Assembly (NCBI RefSeq): GCF_029837695.1
Contig: NZ_JAOEEA010000018.1
Location: forward strand, 1-39,547
From: Pseudomonas sp. GD04019
Lineage (GTDB): Bacteria > Pseudomonadota > Gammaproteobacteria > Pseudomonadales > Pseudomonadaceae
Length of the DNA: 39,547 nucleotides
Direction of reading: 5' to 3'
The notes beneath the pieces are model-generated. The model had not been told where the DNA came from and did no database searches. It saw only the letters and a program-made list of their open reading frames with translations. Shown piece after piece: positions 24,272-32,266 of the stretch. Position numbers and translations under genes: made by a program. Positions within the stretch are counted from its first letter, which is position 1. Every line of letters begins with the position of its first letter.

Positions 24272-24556
24272 ATGCACCGCACTGTGAAAGAGGCCGCCCA
24301 GGTGCTGGGCATCACCGAGAACACACTGCGCGCCTTCCTGCGCGATAAGGGCCACCTGAACCGGGACGGCAGCCTGGCGGCCAAGCACATCGGCGGCGGC
24401 AACCTGTTCATGGACGCCCGCGTTACCCAGCCCAAGCACCTCGGCTACCGCAAGCACTACGCGGTGCTGAAGGTCACCGAGCACGGCATCGACTGGCTGG
24501 CCAAGCAGATGGGCATTGCCATCACGGAAGTACCACAGAAGGACACCGCAGCATGA
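24272..24556 (+). CDS. KilAC/ANT-type phage antirepressor C-terminal domain protein
   Basis: The 94-residue product matches the C-terminal ANT domain of phage antirepressors: MHRTVKEAAQVLGITENTLRAFLRDKGHL is followed by a variable loop and VTEHGIDWLAKQMG. Full antirepressors also have an N-terminal Bro or Rha domain; here the ANT-like domain stands alone. It may bind a repressor or DNA and influence the switch. The ATG at 24,272 is the first in frame after the kinase stop, and the gene overlaps the next by four bases. Confidence 0.75.
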   Translation: MHRTVKEAAQVLGITENTLRAFLRDKGHLNRDGSLAAKHIGGGNLFMDARVTQPKHLGYRKHYAVLKVTEHGIDWLAKQMGIAITEVPQKDTAA

Positions 24557-24918
24557 ACAGCAACCCCATCACCGACGCGGTCGGCGTGCTGAAGCTGACC
24601 GACATGCACTTCAACAACCCCACCGCCGTGGAAGCGACCACCGTGCGCGCAGCCGCCGCCGAGTGCATCCAGCGCCTGGAAGGCATCCCGGCCGCCGCCA
24701 TTCAGTTGGCCGAGCTGTACACCGCCCTGGGCGCCATCATCCCCCGCGGCTGGCTGCCCTTCGTCACCCTCACCAACGACCCCGTGCGCCCACTCGGCGC
24801 CGTGATCACCGACGAAGCCGGCAACATCGCCAGCCACGCACGCGGCAAGACTGTCGACAGTCTCGTCGCGCTGTTGCGGCTCCGGCTACCAGCGGGGCGC
24901 GGGGAGGCAGCAGCGTGA
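24553..24918 (+). CDS. Phage protein of unknown function
   Basis: The 121-residue product begins MNSNPITDAVGVLKLTDMHF and contains a helical region with an Ala-rich stretch. The middle segment (PVRPLGAVITDEAGNIASHA) is shared in style with the 89-residue protein at the end of the operon, where GKPARMAIVDEAGNIIEAG appears. The two may share a small domain. It has no recognised motif and overlaps the next gene by four bases. Confidence 0.7.
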   Translation: MNSNPITDAVGVLKLTDMHFNNPTAVEATTVRAAAAECIQRLEGIPAAAIQLAELYTALGAIIPRGWLPFVTLTNDPVRPLGAVITDEAGNIASHARGKTVDSLVALLRLRLPAGRGEAAA

Positions 24919-25154
24919 GCAACACCCAGGAATTGCTGCAGGCCCGTTGGAAGGCCACCAGTCTCAGCCTGACCGAAGTGCGGCAGGCCTACTTCCCCCA
25001 CCTCAAGACGGACAAGAGCCTGCGCGCCCTCATCAACAAGGGCGAGATCAAGCTGGCCACCTTCAAGGCGTACCCCTCCCGCGTGGCGCCGCTGCGGGTA
25101 CGCATGGCCGACCTCGCCACCTACCTCGACACCCAGGCGCAGACCGCGGCCTAG
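24915..25154 (+). CDS. PrtN-like pyocin activator family protein
   Basis: This 79-residue protein uses a GTG start overlapping the upstream stop (GTGA). It resembles Pseudomonas PrtN: LSLTEVRQAYFPHLKTDKSLRALINKGEIKL followed by RVRMADLATYLD matches the DNA-binding core. In P. aeruginosa PrtN activates pyocin genes after SOS induction. In a phage early operon it could turn on late genes or interfere with host pyocin control. A 123-base gap follows, with a hairpin and an ACTCTCAC motif. Confidence 0.8.
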   Translation: MSNTQELLQARWKATSLSLTEVRQAYFPHLKTDKSLRALINKGEIKLATFKAYPSRVAPLRVRMADLATYLDTQAQTAA

Positions 25155-25221
25155 CCGCCTGGGCACCCACACCACACGGAGGATTGGCAGCCATGTAACG
25201 GAACCGCATCACCTCACCCAC

Positions 25222-25281
25222 ATGGAAGCGCCCGCGGGGCGCTTCACCAGACTCTCACTGATTACGAGACACAGCACATGA
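25222..25281 (+). CDS. Possible 19-codon leader peptide
   Basis: A short frame starts at ATG 25,222 and ends in a TGA that overlaps the next gene's ATG (ATGA). It contains a GC hairpin (AAGCGCCC/GGGCGCTT, 25,227-25,245) and the ACTCTCAC motif. The next gene has only a weak ribosome site, so coupling by this leader is plausible. It has no strong ribosome site itself, and may be chance. Confidence 0.3.
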   Translation: MEAPAGRFTRLSLITRHST

Positions 25282-25619
25282 GCAAACGCCCTTTCATGGA
25301 CACCCTCCGCGAGATCGAGATGGGTGGCCTGCTGGACGAGCTGACCGACGCGCAGCACAACCTCATCGACCTAATTCGCCTTACCAACAAGGCAGGCGCG
25401 CTGACCATCACCCTCAACTACAAGCCCGAGGGCGCCGGCCAGATCACCGTCAAGGCCGAGGTTAAGGCCAAGGAACCGAAGCTGCCGCGCGGTAGCTCGC
25501 TGTTCTTCCTCACCCCCGAAGGCAACCTCAGCCGCCGCGATCCTCGCCAGCAGCAGATGGACTTGCGCCCTGTTGGCGGCGAAGAGGCCCCCGAGCAGCT
25601 GCGCCAAGTCAGCGAGTAA
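25278..25619 (+). CDS. Phage protein paired with DUF2303 gene
   Basis: The 113-residue product starts MSKRPFMDTLREIEMGGLLDELTDAQHNL. A hydrophobic beta segment (ALTITLNYKPEG) and a charged C-terminus follow (SRRDPRQQQMDL). It lies just before the DUF2303 gene, and the two genes share similar leader sequences, so they probably work or are regulated together. The role is unknown. Confidence 0.75.
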   Translation: MSKRPFMDTLREIEMGGLLDELTDAQHNLIDLIRLTNKAGALTITLNYKPEGAGQITVKAEVKAKEPKLPRGSSLFFLTPEGNLSRRDPRQQQMDLRPVGGEEAPEQLRQVSE

Positions 25620-25652
25620 CCACCTCTCACAACCGCTCACAGGAGCACAGCA

Positions 25653-26474
25653 ATGAAAGAAGCTATCGACAAGCTGGTCGCCCTCGCCCAGGGCCTGGGC
25701 CGCCCGTTCAACGTGGAACAGATCAAGGCCCCGCTCGCGCTGGTCCCGGTCGATACCACGCTGAAAGTGCTCGAAGAGCACCTGCCGGCCCCCACCCGCA
25801 CCAAGCAGCACCTCACCGTGCTGGATGCGAACACCTTCATCGAGTACGTGAAGCGCTTCGCCAACGCCGCCACCGTGGTGTTCTGCAACGGGCCGGAAGG
25901 CCGCACCTTCCGCGCCGTTTTCGACTACCACCAGCCCGACCAGCCGGCCTGGGGCTCGCACACTGCGTCCTATGCCTGCCCGCTCACCGTCGAGTGGGGC
26001 AACTGGAAAGCCTTCGACCGCAAGCGCCTGAGCCAGGCCGACTTCGCCGAGTTCATCGAAGACAACGTCAAGGATCTGGTCAGCCCCGATCAGGCGCCGG
26101 ACGCACCGACCGCCGCGGATATGCTGGAGATCAGCCGCACCCTGCAGGCGCAGAAGAACATCACCTTCCGCCAGGGCACCCGCCTCGACAATGGCCAGGT
26201 GCAGCTGACCTACAACGAGGAGATCGACGGCCGCGCCGGTGAGACTGGCCAGCTGCGCATCCCTGAGCAGTTCTACATCGGCGTGAAGCCCTTCCTGGGC
26301 GGCGATGCCTTCCTGGTATCCGCTCGCTTCCGCTACCGCATTACCGAGGGCCGCCTGGTCATCTGGTACGAGCTGGTACGCCCGGACAAGGTGCTGGAAG
26401 AAGCCTACGGCGCCGTCCGCCAAAGCATCAGCGAAGGCATCGGCGAAGTGCCGATGTACGAAGCCACTCTCTAA
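25653..26474 (+). CDS. DUF2303 (YfdQ-like) phage protein
   Basis: This 273-residue protein shows the features of the DUF2303/YfdQ family of phages and cryptic prophages: an early LDANTFIEYVKRFAN segment, then VFDYHQP with a conserved HTASYACPLT, and later LRIPEQFYIGVKPFLGG. It is acidic and soluble. The function of the family is not known to me; in E. coli it occurs in prophage CPS-53 with HD-type yfdR, and here too an HD gene lies nearby. AGGAG precedes the ATG. Confidence 0.85.
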   Translation: MKEAIDKLVALAQGLGRPFNVEQIKAPLALVPVDTTLKVLEEHLPAPTRTKQHLTVLDANTFIEYVKRFANAATVVFCNGPEGRTFRAVFDYHQPDQPAWGSHTASYACPLTVEWGNWKAFDRKRLSQADFAEFIEDNVKDLVSPDQAPDAPTAADMLEISRTLQAQKNITFRQGTRLDNGQVQLTYNEEIDGRAGETGQLRIPEQFYIGVKPFLGGDAFLVSARFRYRITEGRLVIWYELVRPDKVLEEAYGAVRQSISEGIGEVPMYEATL

Positions 26475-26488
26475 ACCCGTTGCAACAC

Positions 26489-26526
26489 CCCGCCGCCGGA
26501 CTCTCACAACCATTCCCGGCGGCGGG
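26489..26526 (+). promoter_or_regulatory. Leader hairpin with ACTCTCAC loop before the P-loop protein gene
   Basis: CCCGCCGCCGG (26,489-26,499) and CCGGCGGCGGG (26,516-26,526) form a perfect 11-bp stem. The 16-nt loop begins ACTCTCACAACC. The same CTCTCACAACC sequence occurs unpaired at 25,624 in the leader of the DUF2303 gene. Confidence 0.65.
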
Positions 26527-26545
26527 CTCTACGAGGACACAGCAC

Positions 26546-27280
26546 ATGCAAACCACTACGCTCACCCTGATCGTCGCCGGCCTGGTACTCTCCCTGATTG
26601 GCCTGGCCGTTTACTCCCGCCGCAGCGCCGAACGCGCCCGCGCCACCGGCTACAACCTCGGCTATGACGATGCCGAAAGCAGCAACGCCGACCTGGCCCA
26701 GTACCAGGCCGCCGAGATTCTGCGCCTGCAGAACCAGCTGGCCACCAACCGTGCCGAGCAGAGCCAGCAGGTCGACGCGATCATGCAGGACTGCGACGCC
26801 CGCATTGCCATCTATGCCGCCCGGGCGCTGTCGGCAGAGGACATCACCACCCTGCAGGTCGCCAACAAGCAGCTGGCCCTGGCCGCTGAGACCTACAGCA
26901 ACTTCAAGCTGCTCGACCAGACCCGCTTCGCCGCCACCGTACACGGCCGCCTGGAGCAGCTGATCACCCGCCTGAAAGAAGCCCACGGCAGCAGCAACGC
27001 ACTGGAACTGGCCGAGCAAGCACAGCCCAACGGCAAGAGCTGGCTGGTCTACGGCCCGGAAGGCTGCGGCAAAACCAAAAACGCCCGCGCAATCGCCAAC
27101 GCTCTCGGCCTGACTGACATCCTCGACGACTGGCAGCCCGGCATGCAGGCACCCACCACCAAGACCCTGGTGCTGACCAACTCCACCGGCCCCTTCGAGC
27201 CGTTCTCGCGCCGCCTTCTCAGCTTCGAGCAAGCCATGAGTCTGCCCGCCGTGAAAGCCCAGATGGAGGCCGCAGCATGA
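26546..27280 (+). CDS. Membrane-anchored P-loop protein
   Basis: The 244-residue product has one N-terminal membrane segment (about residues 5-23) followed by basic residues (YSRRSAERAR), so the body faces the cytoplasm. A helical region, probably coiled coil, spans about residues 50-160. At residues 170-177 lies a Walker A motif, GPEGCGKT, in LVYGPEGCGKTKNARAIANALG. Only about 70 residues follow, and no Walker B is obvious (ILDDW is the nearest), so the ATPase domain is very short. It may be a nucleotide-binding sensor or tether rather than a full ATPase. Confidence 0.75.
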   Translation: MQTTTLTLIVAGLVLSLIGLAVYSRRSAERARATGYNLGYDDAESSNADLAQYQAAEILRLQNQLATNRAEQSQQVDAIMQDCDARIAIYAARALSAEDITTLQVANKQLALAAETYSNFKLLDQTRFAATVHGRLEQLITRLKEAHGSSNALELAEQAQPNGKSWLVYGPEGCGKTKNARAIANALGLTDILDDWQPGMQAPTTKTLVLTNSTGPFEPFSRRLLSFEQAMSLPAVKAQMEAAA

Positions 27281-28314
27281 AAACCCTTTGCATCTATCAC
27301 GGCAACTGCGCCGATGGGTTCGGGGCGGCCTGGGTTGTACGCCACGCCCTCGGCGACAAGAACGTCGAGTTCTACCCTGCCGCCTACGGCAAACCAGCAC
27401 CGGACGTTGCAGGCCGTTCCGTGATCATTGTGGATTTTTCGTACCCGCTCGAAACCCTGCAGCAGATGGTCGAGATCGGTACGTCCATCCTCGTGATTGA
27501 CCACCACAAAACAGCGGCCGAGGCACTCGCGCAACTGCCTAAGGCCCCGAGTAGTTTCTTGCTCTGGATGGAATCTCACGACCAGCTTGCCGCGCACTTT
27601 GATATGAAACGCAGCGGCGCAGGCATGACCTGGGACTTCTTCTTCCCAGCCACTCCGCGCCCTGCCCTGATCAACCACATCGAAGACCGCGACCTCTGGC
27701 AGTTCAAGATGGAAGGCACCAGAGAAGTAATGGCGGCCGTATTCAGTTACCCCCAGGACTTTGCAACCTGGGATCGCCTGATGTTCGACGATATCGACCG
27801 GCTGTGGCTGGATGGCCTGGCGATTGATCGCAAGCAGCAGAAGGACATTGCCGATCTTGTTGGCAGCAACAGCCGCTTAATGGTGATTGGCGGCGTATCC
27901 GTCCCCGCCATCAACCTGCCACACACCATGGCCAGCGATGCCGGCCATATGTTGAGCCAAGGCCAACCGTTCGCAGCCATCTACTGGGACACCGCCGAAG
28001 CCCGCCAATTCTCATTGCGCAGCACCGATGAGGGGCTGGACGTGGGCGAAATCGCCAAGCAGTACGGCGGCGGTGGCCACCGCAACGCGGCCGGCTTCAA
28101 GGTGCCGGGCGATCACGAGCTGGTAACCGGCCATATTCCTGCTCAGCTCGAATCCACCATGGAATCCCCCGATCTGCGCGCAGCCCTGGCAGAAGTCACC
28201 GAGTGCCTGCGCCTGGCCCTCACTCAGGGCGAAGTGTCCGCATCGCGCGCCGGACGGGCGCTGCAGGCTGCCGGCGAACTGCTGGGCGAGAACCTAGATG
28301 GGGGTGAGGTATGA
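27277..28314 (+). CDS. DHH-family phosphoesterase
   Basis: The 345-residue product begins with the typical first motif HGNCADGFGAA. The DHH motif follows (LVIDHHKT, near residue 75), and the DHHA1 glycine motif GGGGHRNAAGF lies near residue 263. Members include RecJ-like nucleases and cyclic-dinucleotide or nanoRNA phosphodiesterases. No OB-fold or other RecJ-specific domain is visible, so a small-nucleotide or cyclic-dinucleotide hydrolase is more likely. A role against a cyclic-nucleotide defence would be possible but is not shown. Confidence 0.88.
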   Translation: MKTLCIYHGNCADGFGAAWVVRHALGDKNVEFYPAAYGKPAPDVAGRSVIIVDFSYPLETLQQMVEIGTSILVIDHHKTAAEALAQLPKAPSSFLLWMESHDQLAAHFDMKRSGAGMTWDFFFPATPRPALINHIEDRDLWQFKMEGTREVMAAVFSYPQDFATWDRLMFDDIDRLWLDGLAIDRKQQKDIADLVGSNSRLMVIGGVSVPAINLPHTMASDAGHMLSQGQPFAAIYWDTAEARQFSLRSTDEGLDVGEIAKQYGGGGHRNAAGFKVPGDHELVTGHIPAQLESTMESPDLRAALAEVTECLRLALTQGEVSASRAGRALQAAGELLGENLDGGEV

Positions 28315-28886
28315 GCTGGATTCTCACCCGTAGCGGCCTGAAGTTCGACCTCGCCAACCCGACCGCATCCATGGTCGACCCAGCCGACATCGCGCACAGC
28401 CTGAGCATGCAGTGCCGCTTCAACGGGCACACCAATCGCTTCTACAGCGTGGCCCAGCACTGCTACCTGGTGGCTGATCTGGTACCAGCGGAGCACCAAC
28501 TAGCCGCCCTGCTGCATGACGCCACCGAGGCCTACGTGGGCGACCTAGTACGCCCTCTCAAGGAAGGCATGCGCGACTTCGCCAACGGTATGGGGACGGA
28601 GTGCCTCTACGACCTAACCGAGCGCAGGGTCTGGATTGCCATCTGCCACCGCTTCGACCTCGACCCGCACCTGCCGGCCTGCGTGAAGCATGCCGACCTG
28701 GTGGCGCTGGCCACCGAGAAGCGCGACCTGATGCCCGAGCACCCGGAGCCCTGGCCCTGCCTCGATAGCATCCAGCCTCACGCCGGTTTCATCGACCCGT
28801 GGCAGCCCAGCTACGCAGCCATCCACTACCACCAGCGCCTGCTCCAACTGCTGGCCACCACGCATCGCGGGAGGGCTTTGGCATGA
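28311..28886 (+). CDS. HD-superfamily hydrolase (YfdR-like)
   Basis: The 191-residue product shows the HD pattern: first His in YSVAQHCYLVADL, the HD pair in ALLHDATEAYVGD, and a later Asp in KHADLVALATEKRD. It resembles the phage and prophage YfdR-type proteins related to 5'-deoxynucleotidases such as YfbR. It probably removes phosphate from nucleoside monophosphates. It overlaps both neighbours by four bases and sits in the nucleotide-metabolism stretch of the operon. Confidence 0.88.
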   Translation: MSWILTRSGLKFDLANPTASMVDPADIAHSLSMQCRFNGHTNRFYSVAQHCYLVADLVPAEHQLAALLHDATEAYVGDLVRPLKEGMRDFANGMGTECLYDLTERRVWIAICHRFDLDPHLPACVKHADLVALATEKRDLMPEHPEPWPCLDSIQPHAGFIDPWQPSYAAIHYHQRLLQLLATTHRGRALA

Positions 28887-29395
28887 AAATGGCGAAACCA
28901 TCGGCCCAGGACATCGAGGCCGCCGAGGAGCTGCTGAATATCCTGCAACTGATCGACGCCCGCTTCGGCGGGCCATGGTCCAACCCGGACGCCGGTAACA
29001 GTCTCAGCGAACTGCTGCAGGACGGCGAGGAAGAGTTCGACTGCGACAACACCCTGCACCTGCAGACCCTCTACAACAACCTGGCACGCCTGCTGCGCAC
29101 AGCCCCAGCCTTCTATGGCCGGGTGATCAGCGGCATGTGCCACGTGATCATGTACGAGAAGAACGAGATCATCGACCCGGACTCGGACTGCATCGACCTG
29201 CACCCGCGCTTCGCTGAATGCGCGAAGAACGCCAACCGCTACCTCTGGCTGCGCGCCCGCGATCTGGACACCATCACCTGCGGGGGTGTGTTCGCGGGCC
29301 TCACCCCGGACAACCTGGTGCTCAATGGCGAGGATCTGGACGCGGCTGTCGACGCTGCCCTGGCTGCTCAGCAGCCGAGCGAGGGGGACGCATGA
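28883..29395 (+). CDS. Acidic phage protein of unknown function
   Basis: The product is 170 residues from the ATG at 28,883, which overlaps the HD gene stop. It begins MKMAKPSAQDIEAAEELLNI and is mostly helical and acidic, with a central region of YNNLARLLRTAPAFYG and four cysteines without a clear metal pattern. No known family is recognised. It overlaps the C5-methyltransferase gene by four bases. Confidence 0.75.
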   Translation: MKMAKPSAQDIEAAEELLNILQLIDARFGGPWSNPDAGNSLSELLQDGEEEFDCDNTLHLQTLYNNLARLLRTAPAFYGRVISGMCHVIMYEKNEIIDPDSDCIDLHPRFAECAKNANRYLWLRARDLDTITCGGVFAGLTPDNLVLNGEDLDAAVDAALAAQQPSEGDA

Positions 29396-30957
29396 GCAGC
29401 CTTTACCGCATCCACCCGCAGCCCAGCTTCAACTTCGGCGGCCTGGTGATCGACAACTTCGCCGGCGGCGGCGGCGCCTCCACTGGCATCGAAATGGCCC
29501 TCGGACGGCCGGTTGATATCGCCATCAACCACGACCCCGAAGCCATCGCCATGCACGAGATCAACCACCCGCACACCAAGCACTACTGCGAGAGCGTGTG
29601 GGAGGTAGACCCGCGCAAGATCACCGGAGGCCGACCCGTCGACCTCTGCTGGTTCAGCCCAGACTGCAAGCACTTCAGCAAGGCCAAGGGCGGCAAGCCG
29701 GTGAGGAAGGAGATTCGCGGCCTGGCCTGGGTCGCCATCCGCTACGCCGCCACCGTGCGCCCGCGCGTGATCATGCTGGAGAACGTCGAGGAGTTCGTCA
29801 CCTGGGGCCCGCTGGCCGATGGCCGCCCCTGCCCGAAGAACAAGGGCCGGACCTTCAACAGCTTCGTCAACGCGCTGCGCCGCCACGGCTACCAGGTGGA
29901 GTGGCGCGAGCTGCGCGCCAACCAGTACGGCGCAGCCACCATCCGCAAGCGCCTGTTCCTCATCGCACGCTGTGACGGCCAGCCCATTGTCTGGCCGAGC
30001 CCGTCGCACCTGGCGGCCAGCAGCGCCGAGGTGAAGGCCAAGCAGGCCCAGCCGCAGCACCTGGCAGCGGACATCATCGACTGGTCCCTGCCCTGCCCGT
30101 CGATCTTCAATCGCAAGCGCCCGCTGGCCGAGGCCACCATGCGCCGCATTGCCCGGGGCATTCAGCGCTATGTGATCGAGTCGGCCGAACCGTTCATTGT
30201 CAGCTACTACGGCACGAAGAACGGGAAGGACCTGCGCAGCCTTTCGGTGGACCAGCCACTGCGCACGCAGACTACAGAGAACCGCTTTGCCGTGGTCGCC
30301 CCAGTCATTACCAAGTTCCGCACCAACGACCGCGGCACCTCCGTTGAGGAGCCACTGCCGACCGTAACGGCAAACAGCTACATCAAGCGCCCTGGTGGAG
30401 CTGCACCGATCGGCCTCGTAGCGGCCTTCCTCGCCAAGCACTACGGCGGCAACTACAAAGGCCCAGGCGCCCCAATGACGGACCCGGCGCCGACCGTGAC
30501 CACCGTCGACCACAACGCCCTGGTGACCAGTCACCTGCTCAAGCTGCGCAACAACTGCGACGGCCAGGATATGCGCGAGCCAATGCACACCCTCACCACG
30601 GGCGGCCACTTCGGCGAGGTGCGTGCCTTCCTGCTCAAGTATTACGAGCACGGCTGCGGCCAGTCGCTGGACGATCCGCTGCACACCATCACCACCAAGG
30701 ACCGCCTCGGGCTGGTCATGGTCAAGGGCGAACCCTACCAGATCGTGGATATCGGCATGCGCATGCTGGAACCGCATGAGCTCTATGCGGCCCAGGGCTT
30801 CCCAGCCGACTACATCCACGACCGCACCCTGACCAACCCGAAGCTCTCCAAGTCGAGCCAGGTACGCATGTGCGGCAACAGCGTCTGCCCACCGGTGGCC
30901 GCGGCGCTGGTCCGCGCCAACTTGGTCGAGCAGCAGCAAAGCGAGGTGGCGGCATGA
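29392..30957 (+). CDS. C5-cytosine DNA methyltransferase
   Basis: The product is 521 residues. Motif I is DNFAGGGGASTG near residue 20. Motif IV with the catalytic Cys is FSPDCKHFSKAKG, where most family members have a PPC or PCQ core. Motif VI is MLENVEEF, motif VIII is GAATIRKRLFLIA, and the C-terminal motif X is CGNSVCPPVA. Between motifs VIII and IX lie five short related repeats of the form (D/E)xPxxTxT, likely part of target recognition. It would protect phage DNA from host restriction. The start overlaps the upstream stop; earlier in-frame starts lie inside that gene. Confidence 0.93.
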   Translation: MSSLYRIHPQPSFNFGGLVIDNFAGGGGASTGIEMALGRPVDIAINHDPEAIAMHEINHPHTKHYCESVWEVDPRKITGGRPVDLCWFSPDCKHFSKAKGGKPVRKEIRGLAWVAIRYAATVRPRVIMLENVEEFVTWGPLADGRPCPKNKGRTFNSFVNALRRHGYQVEWRELRANQYGAATIRKRLFLIARCDGQPIVWPSPSHLAASSAEVKAKQAQPQHLAADIIDWSLPCPSIFNRKRPLAEATMRRIARGIQRYVIESAEPFIVSYYGTKNGKDLRSLSVDQPLRTQTTENRFAVVAPVITKFRTNDRGTSVEEPLPTVTANSYIKRPGGAAPIGLVAAFLAKHYGGNYKGPGAPMTDPAPTVTTVDHNALVTSHLLKLRNNCDGQDMREPMHTLTTGGHFGEVRAFLLKYYEHGCGQSLDDPLHTITTKDRLGLVMVKGEPYQIVDIGMRMLEPHELYAAQGFPADYIHDRTLTNPKLSKSSQVRMCGNSVCPPVAAALVRANLVEQQQSEVAA

Positions 30958-31766
30958 ACCTCAAGCCCGAGCTCGGCCAGTTCTTCACCCCCACCTGGGC
31001 TGCCGAACTGCTGGTTGCCCGCCACTTCTCAGACCTGCGCCAAGGTGACACCGTGCTCGAGCCCGCTTGTGGCGACGGCCGGTTCCTGATGGCGATCCCT
31101 CCAGATGTTGACGCCTACGGGGTGGAGATCGACCCGGAAATGGCTACGGCTGCCCGGGCCAATTCAGGCCGAGACGTGATCGTGGGTGACTTCCTCCAGG
31201 CACAGCTACCGCGTCGCCCTTCGGTTGTGATCGGCAACCCGCCCTATCAGTCGGATCTGATCGATGGTTTCCTGGCCCGCTGCTACGAGCTGCTGGAATA
31301 CGACGGCCGCGTTGGTTTCCTCCTGCCGGTCTACTACCTGCAGACCGCCAGCAAGGTGGTGGCGCTCTCCCGCCGCTATTCCATTGCCCAGGAGCTGCTG
31401 CCCAAGAACCTGTTCGAGAACCTGAGCAAGCCACTGATGTGGTGCACCTTCACCAAGGCGCGCCGCACTGTACTGTCAGGCTTTTTCCTTTATGCCGAGG
31501 CACACGCCCTAGCTGATATGCACAAGGACATCCGTGCCCTGATGGTCGGCAACCAAGCACGCGCCAACTGCTGGCGCGATGCGGTACGGCTGGCGCTAGA
31601 GGCTTGCGGCGGCCGAGCAACCCTCACCCAGCTCTACGCCTGCATTGAGGGGAACCGCCCCAGCGAGAACCCATGGTGGAGGGAGAAGGTTCGGCAGATC
31701 GCCGGCCAGCACTTTCAGCGAATCAAGCCCGGCGAGTTCGCCCTGCATCAGGAGACGGCAGCATGA
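30954..31766 (+). CDS. Adenine-type DNA methyltransferase with C-terminal winged-helix-like part
   Basis: This 270-residue protein starts MNLKPELGQFFTPTWAAELL, the usual FTP pattern before motif I. Motif I is VLEPACGDGRF (residues 34-44), and the catalytic motif NPPY lies at residues 95-98. These fit an N6-adenine methylase. The last ~70 residues (TLTQLYACIEGNRPSENPWWREKVRQ) look like a winged-helix DNA-binding part. It overlaps both neighbours by four bases and probably works beside the cytosine methylase in protecting DNA. Confidence 0.9.
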   Translation: MNLKPELGQFFTPTWAAELLVARHFSDLRQGDTVLEPACGDGRFLMAIPPDVDAYGVEIDPEMATAARANSGRDVIVGDFLQAQLPRRPSVVIGNPPYQSDLIDGFLARCYELLEYDGRVGFLLPVYYLQTASKVVALSRRYSIAQELLPKNLFENLSKPLMWCTFTKARRTVLSGFFLYAEAHALADMHKDIRALMVGNQARANCWRDAVRLALEACGGRATLTQLYACIEGNRPSENPWWREKVRQIAGQHFQRIKPGEFALHQETAA

Positions 31767-32266
31767 CCCCAGCCAAACAACAGGCCGCCCTTCAGGGCTG
31801 CACCGCGGTTGCTCGGAAGGTCTACGAGGCCACCCCGATCCAAGAGGCTTGGCAGCCAATTCAGATCAAGAACGCCCTGGCCGCCAGCACCCGCAGCAGC
31901 ACCGACCTGCACGTAGTGCGCGGGTGCATCAAGGCATTGAAAGAAGCCGGCCTAGTGCGCGAGCGCCCGAGCGGGCACTTCCAACGCATCGAAGTCCGCG
32001 AGCCCACCACTAATCCTCAGGAGCCAAACATGGGCGCCACCACCAGCGCACCCGCCAAAGCGGCGGCCAAGTCCCCAGTGGAGCTGCTGGCCGACCTGGC
32101 GCACCAAACAGCCGCCACCGGCCGGCAACTGCTGCACCTCTCCCGCCAGATCGAGGAGGCCGCTCTGGTGGTGGCCCAAGAGCAGGAGTCCACCGCCACG
32201 AAACTACAGGGTCTCAACCAGCTGCAGACACTGCTGAAGAGCCTGTCGCAGGAGGTGCCGGCATGA
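31763..32266 (+). CDS. Winged-helix-like protein with coiled coil, unknown function
   Basis: The 167-residue product has an N-terminal region that looks like a winged helix (IQIKNALAASTRSSTDLHVVRGCIKALKEAGLV). A Pro/Ala-rich linker follows (about residues 75-100), then a helical C-terminus with coiled-coil character (LLHLSRQIEEAALVVAQEQ). This layout suggests a DNA-binding dimer. It follows the adenine methylase and overlaps the next gene. No family name can be given. Confidence 0.7.
   Translation: MTPAKQQAALQGCTAVARKVYEATPIQEAWQPIQIKNALAASTRSSTDLHVVRGCIKALKEAGLVRERPSGHFQRIEVREPTTNPQEPNMGATTSAPAKAAAKSPVELLADLAHQTAATGRQLLHLSRQIEEAALVVAQEQESTATKLQGLNQLQTLLKSLSQEVPA

Noticed and set aside
29368..30939. 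Long leftward open frame opposite the cytosine methylase gene
   Set aside because: Antisense shadow of a high-GC gene; the methylase motifs are clear on the plus strand.
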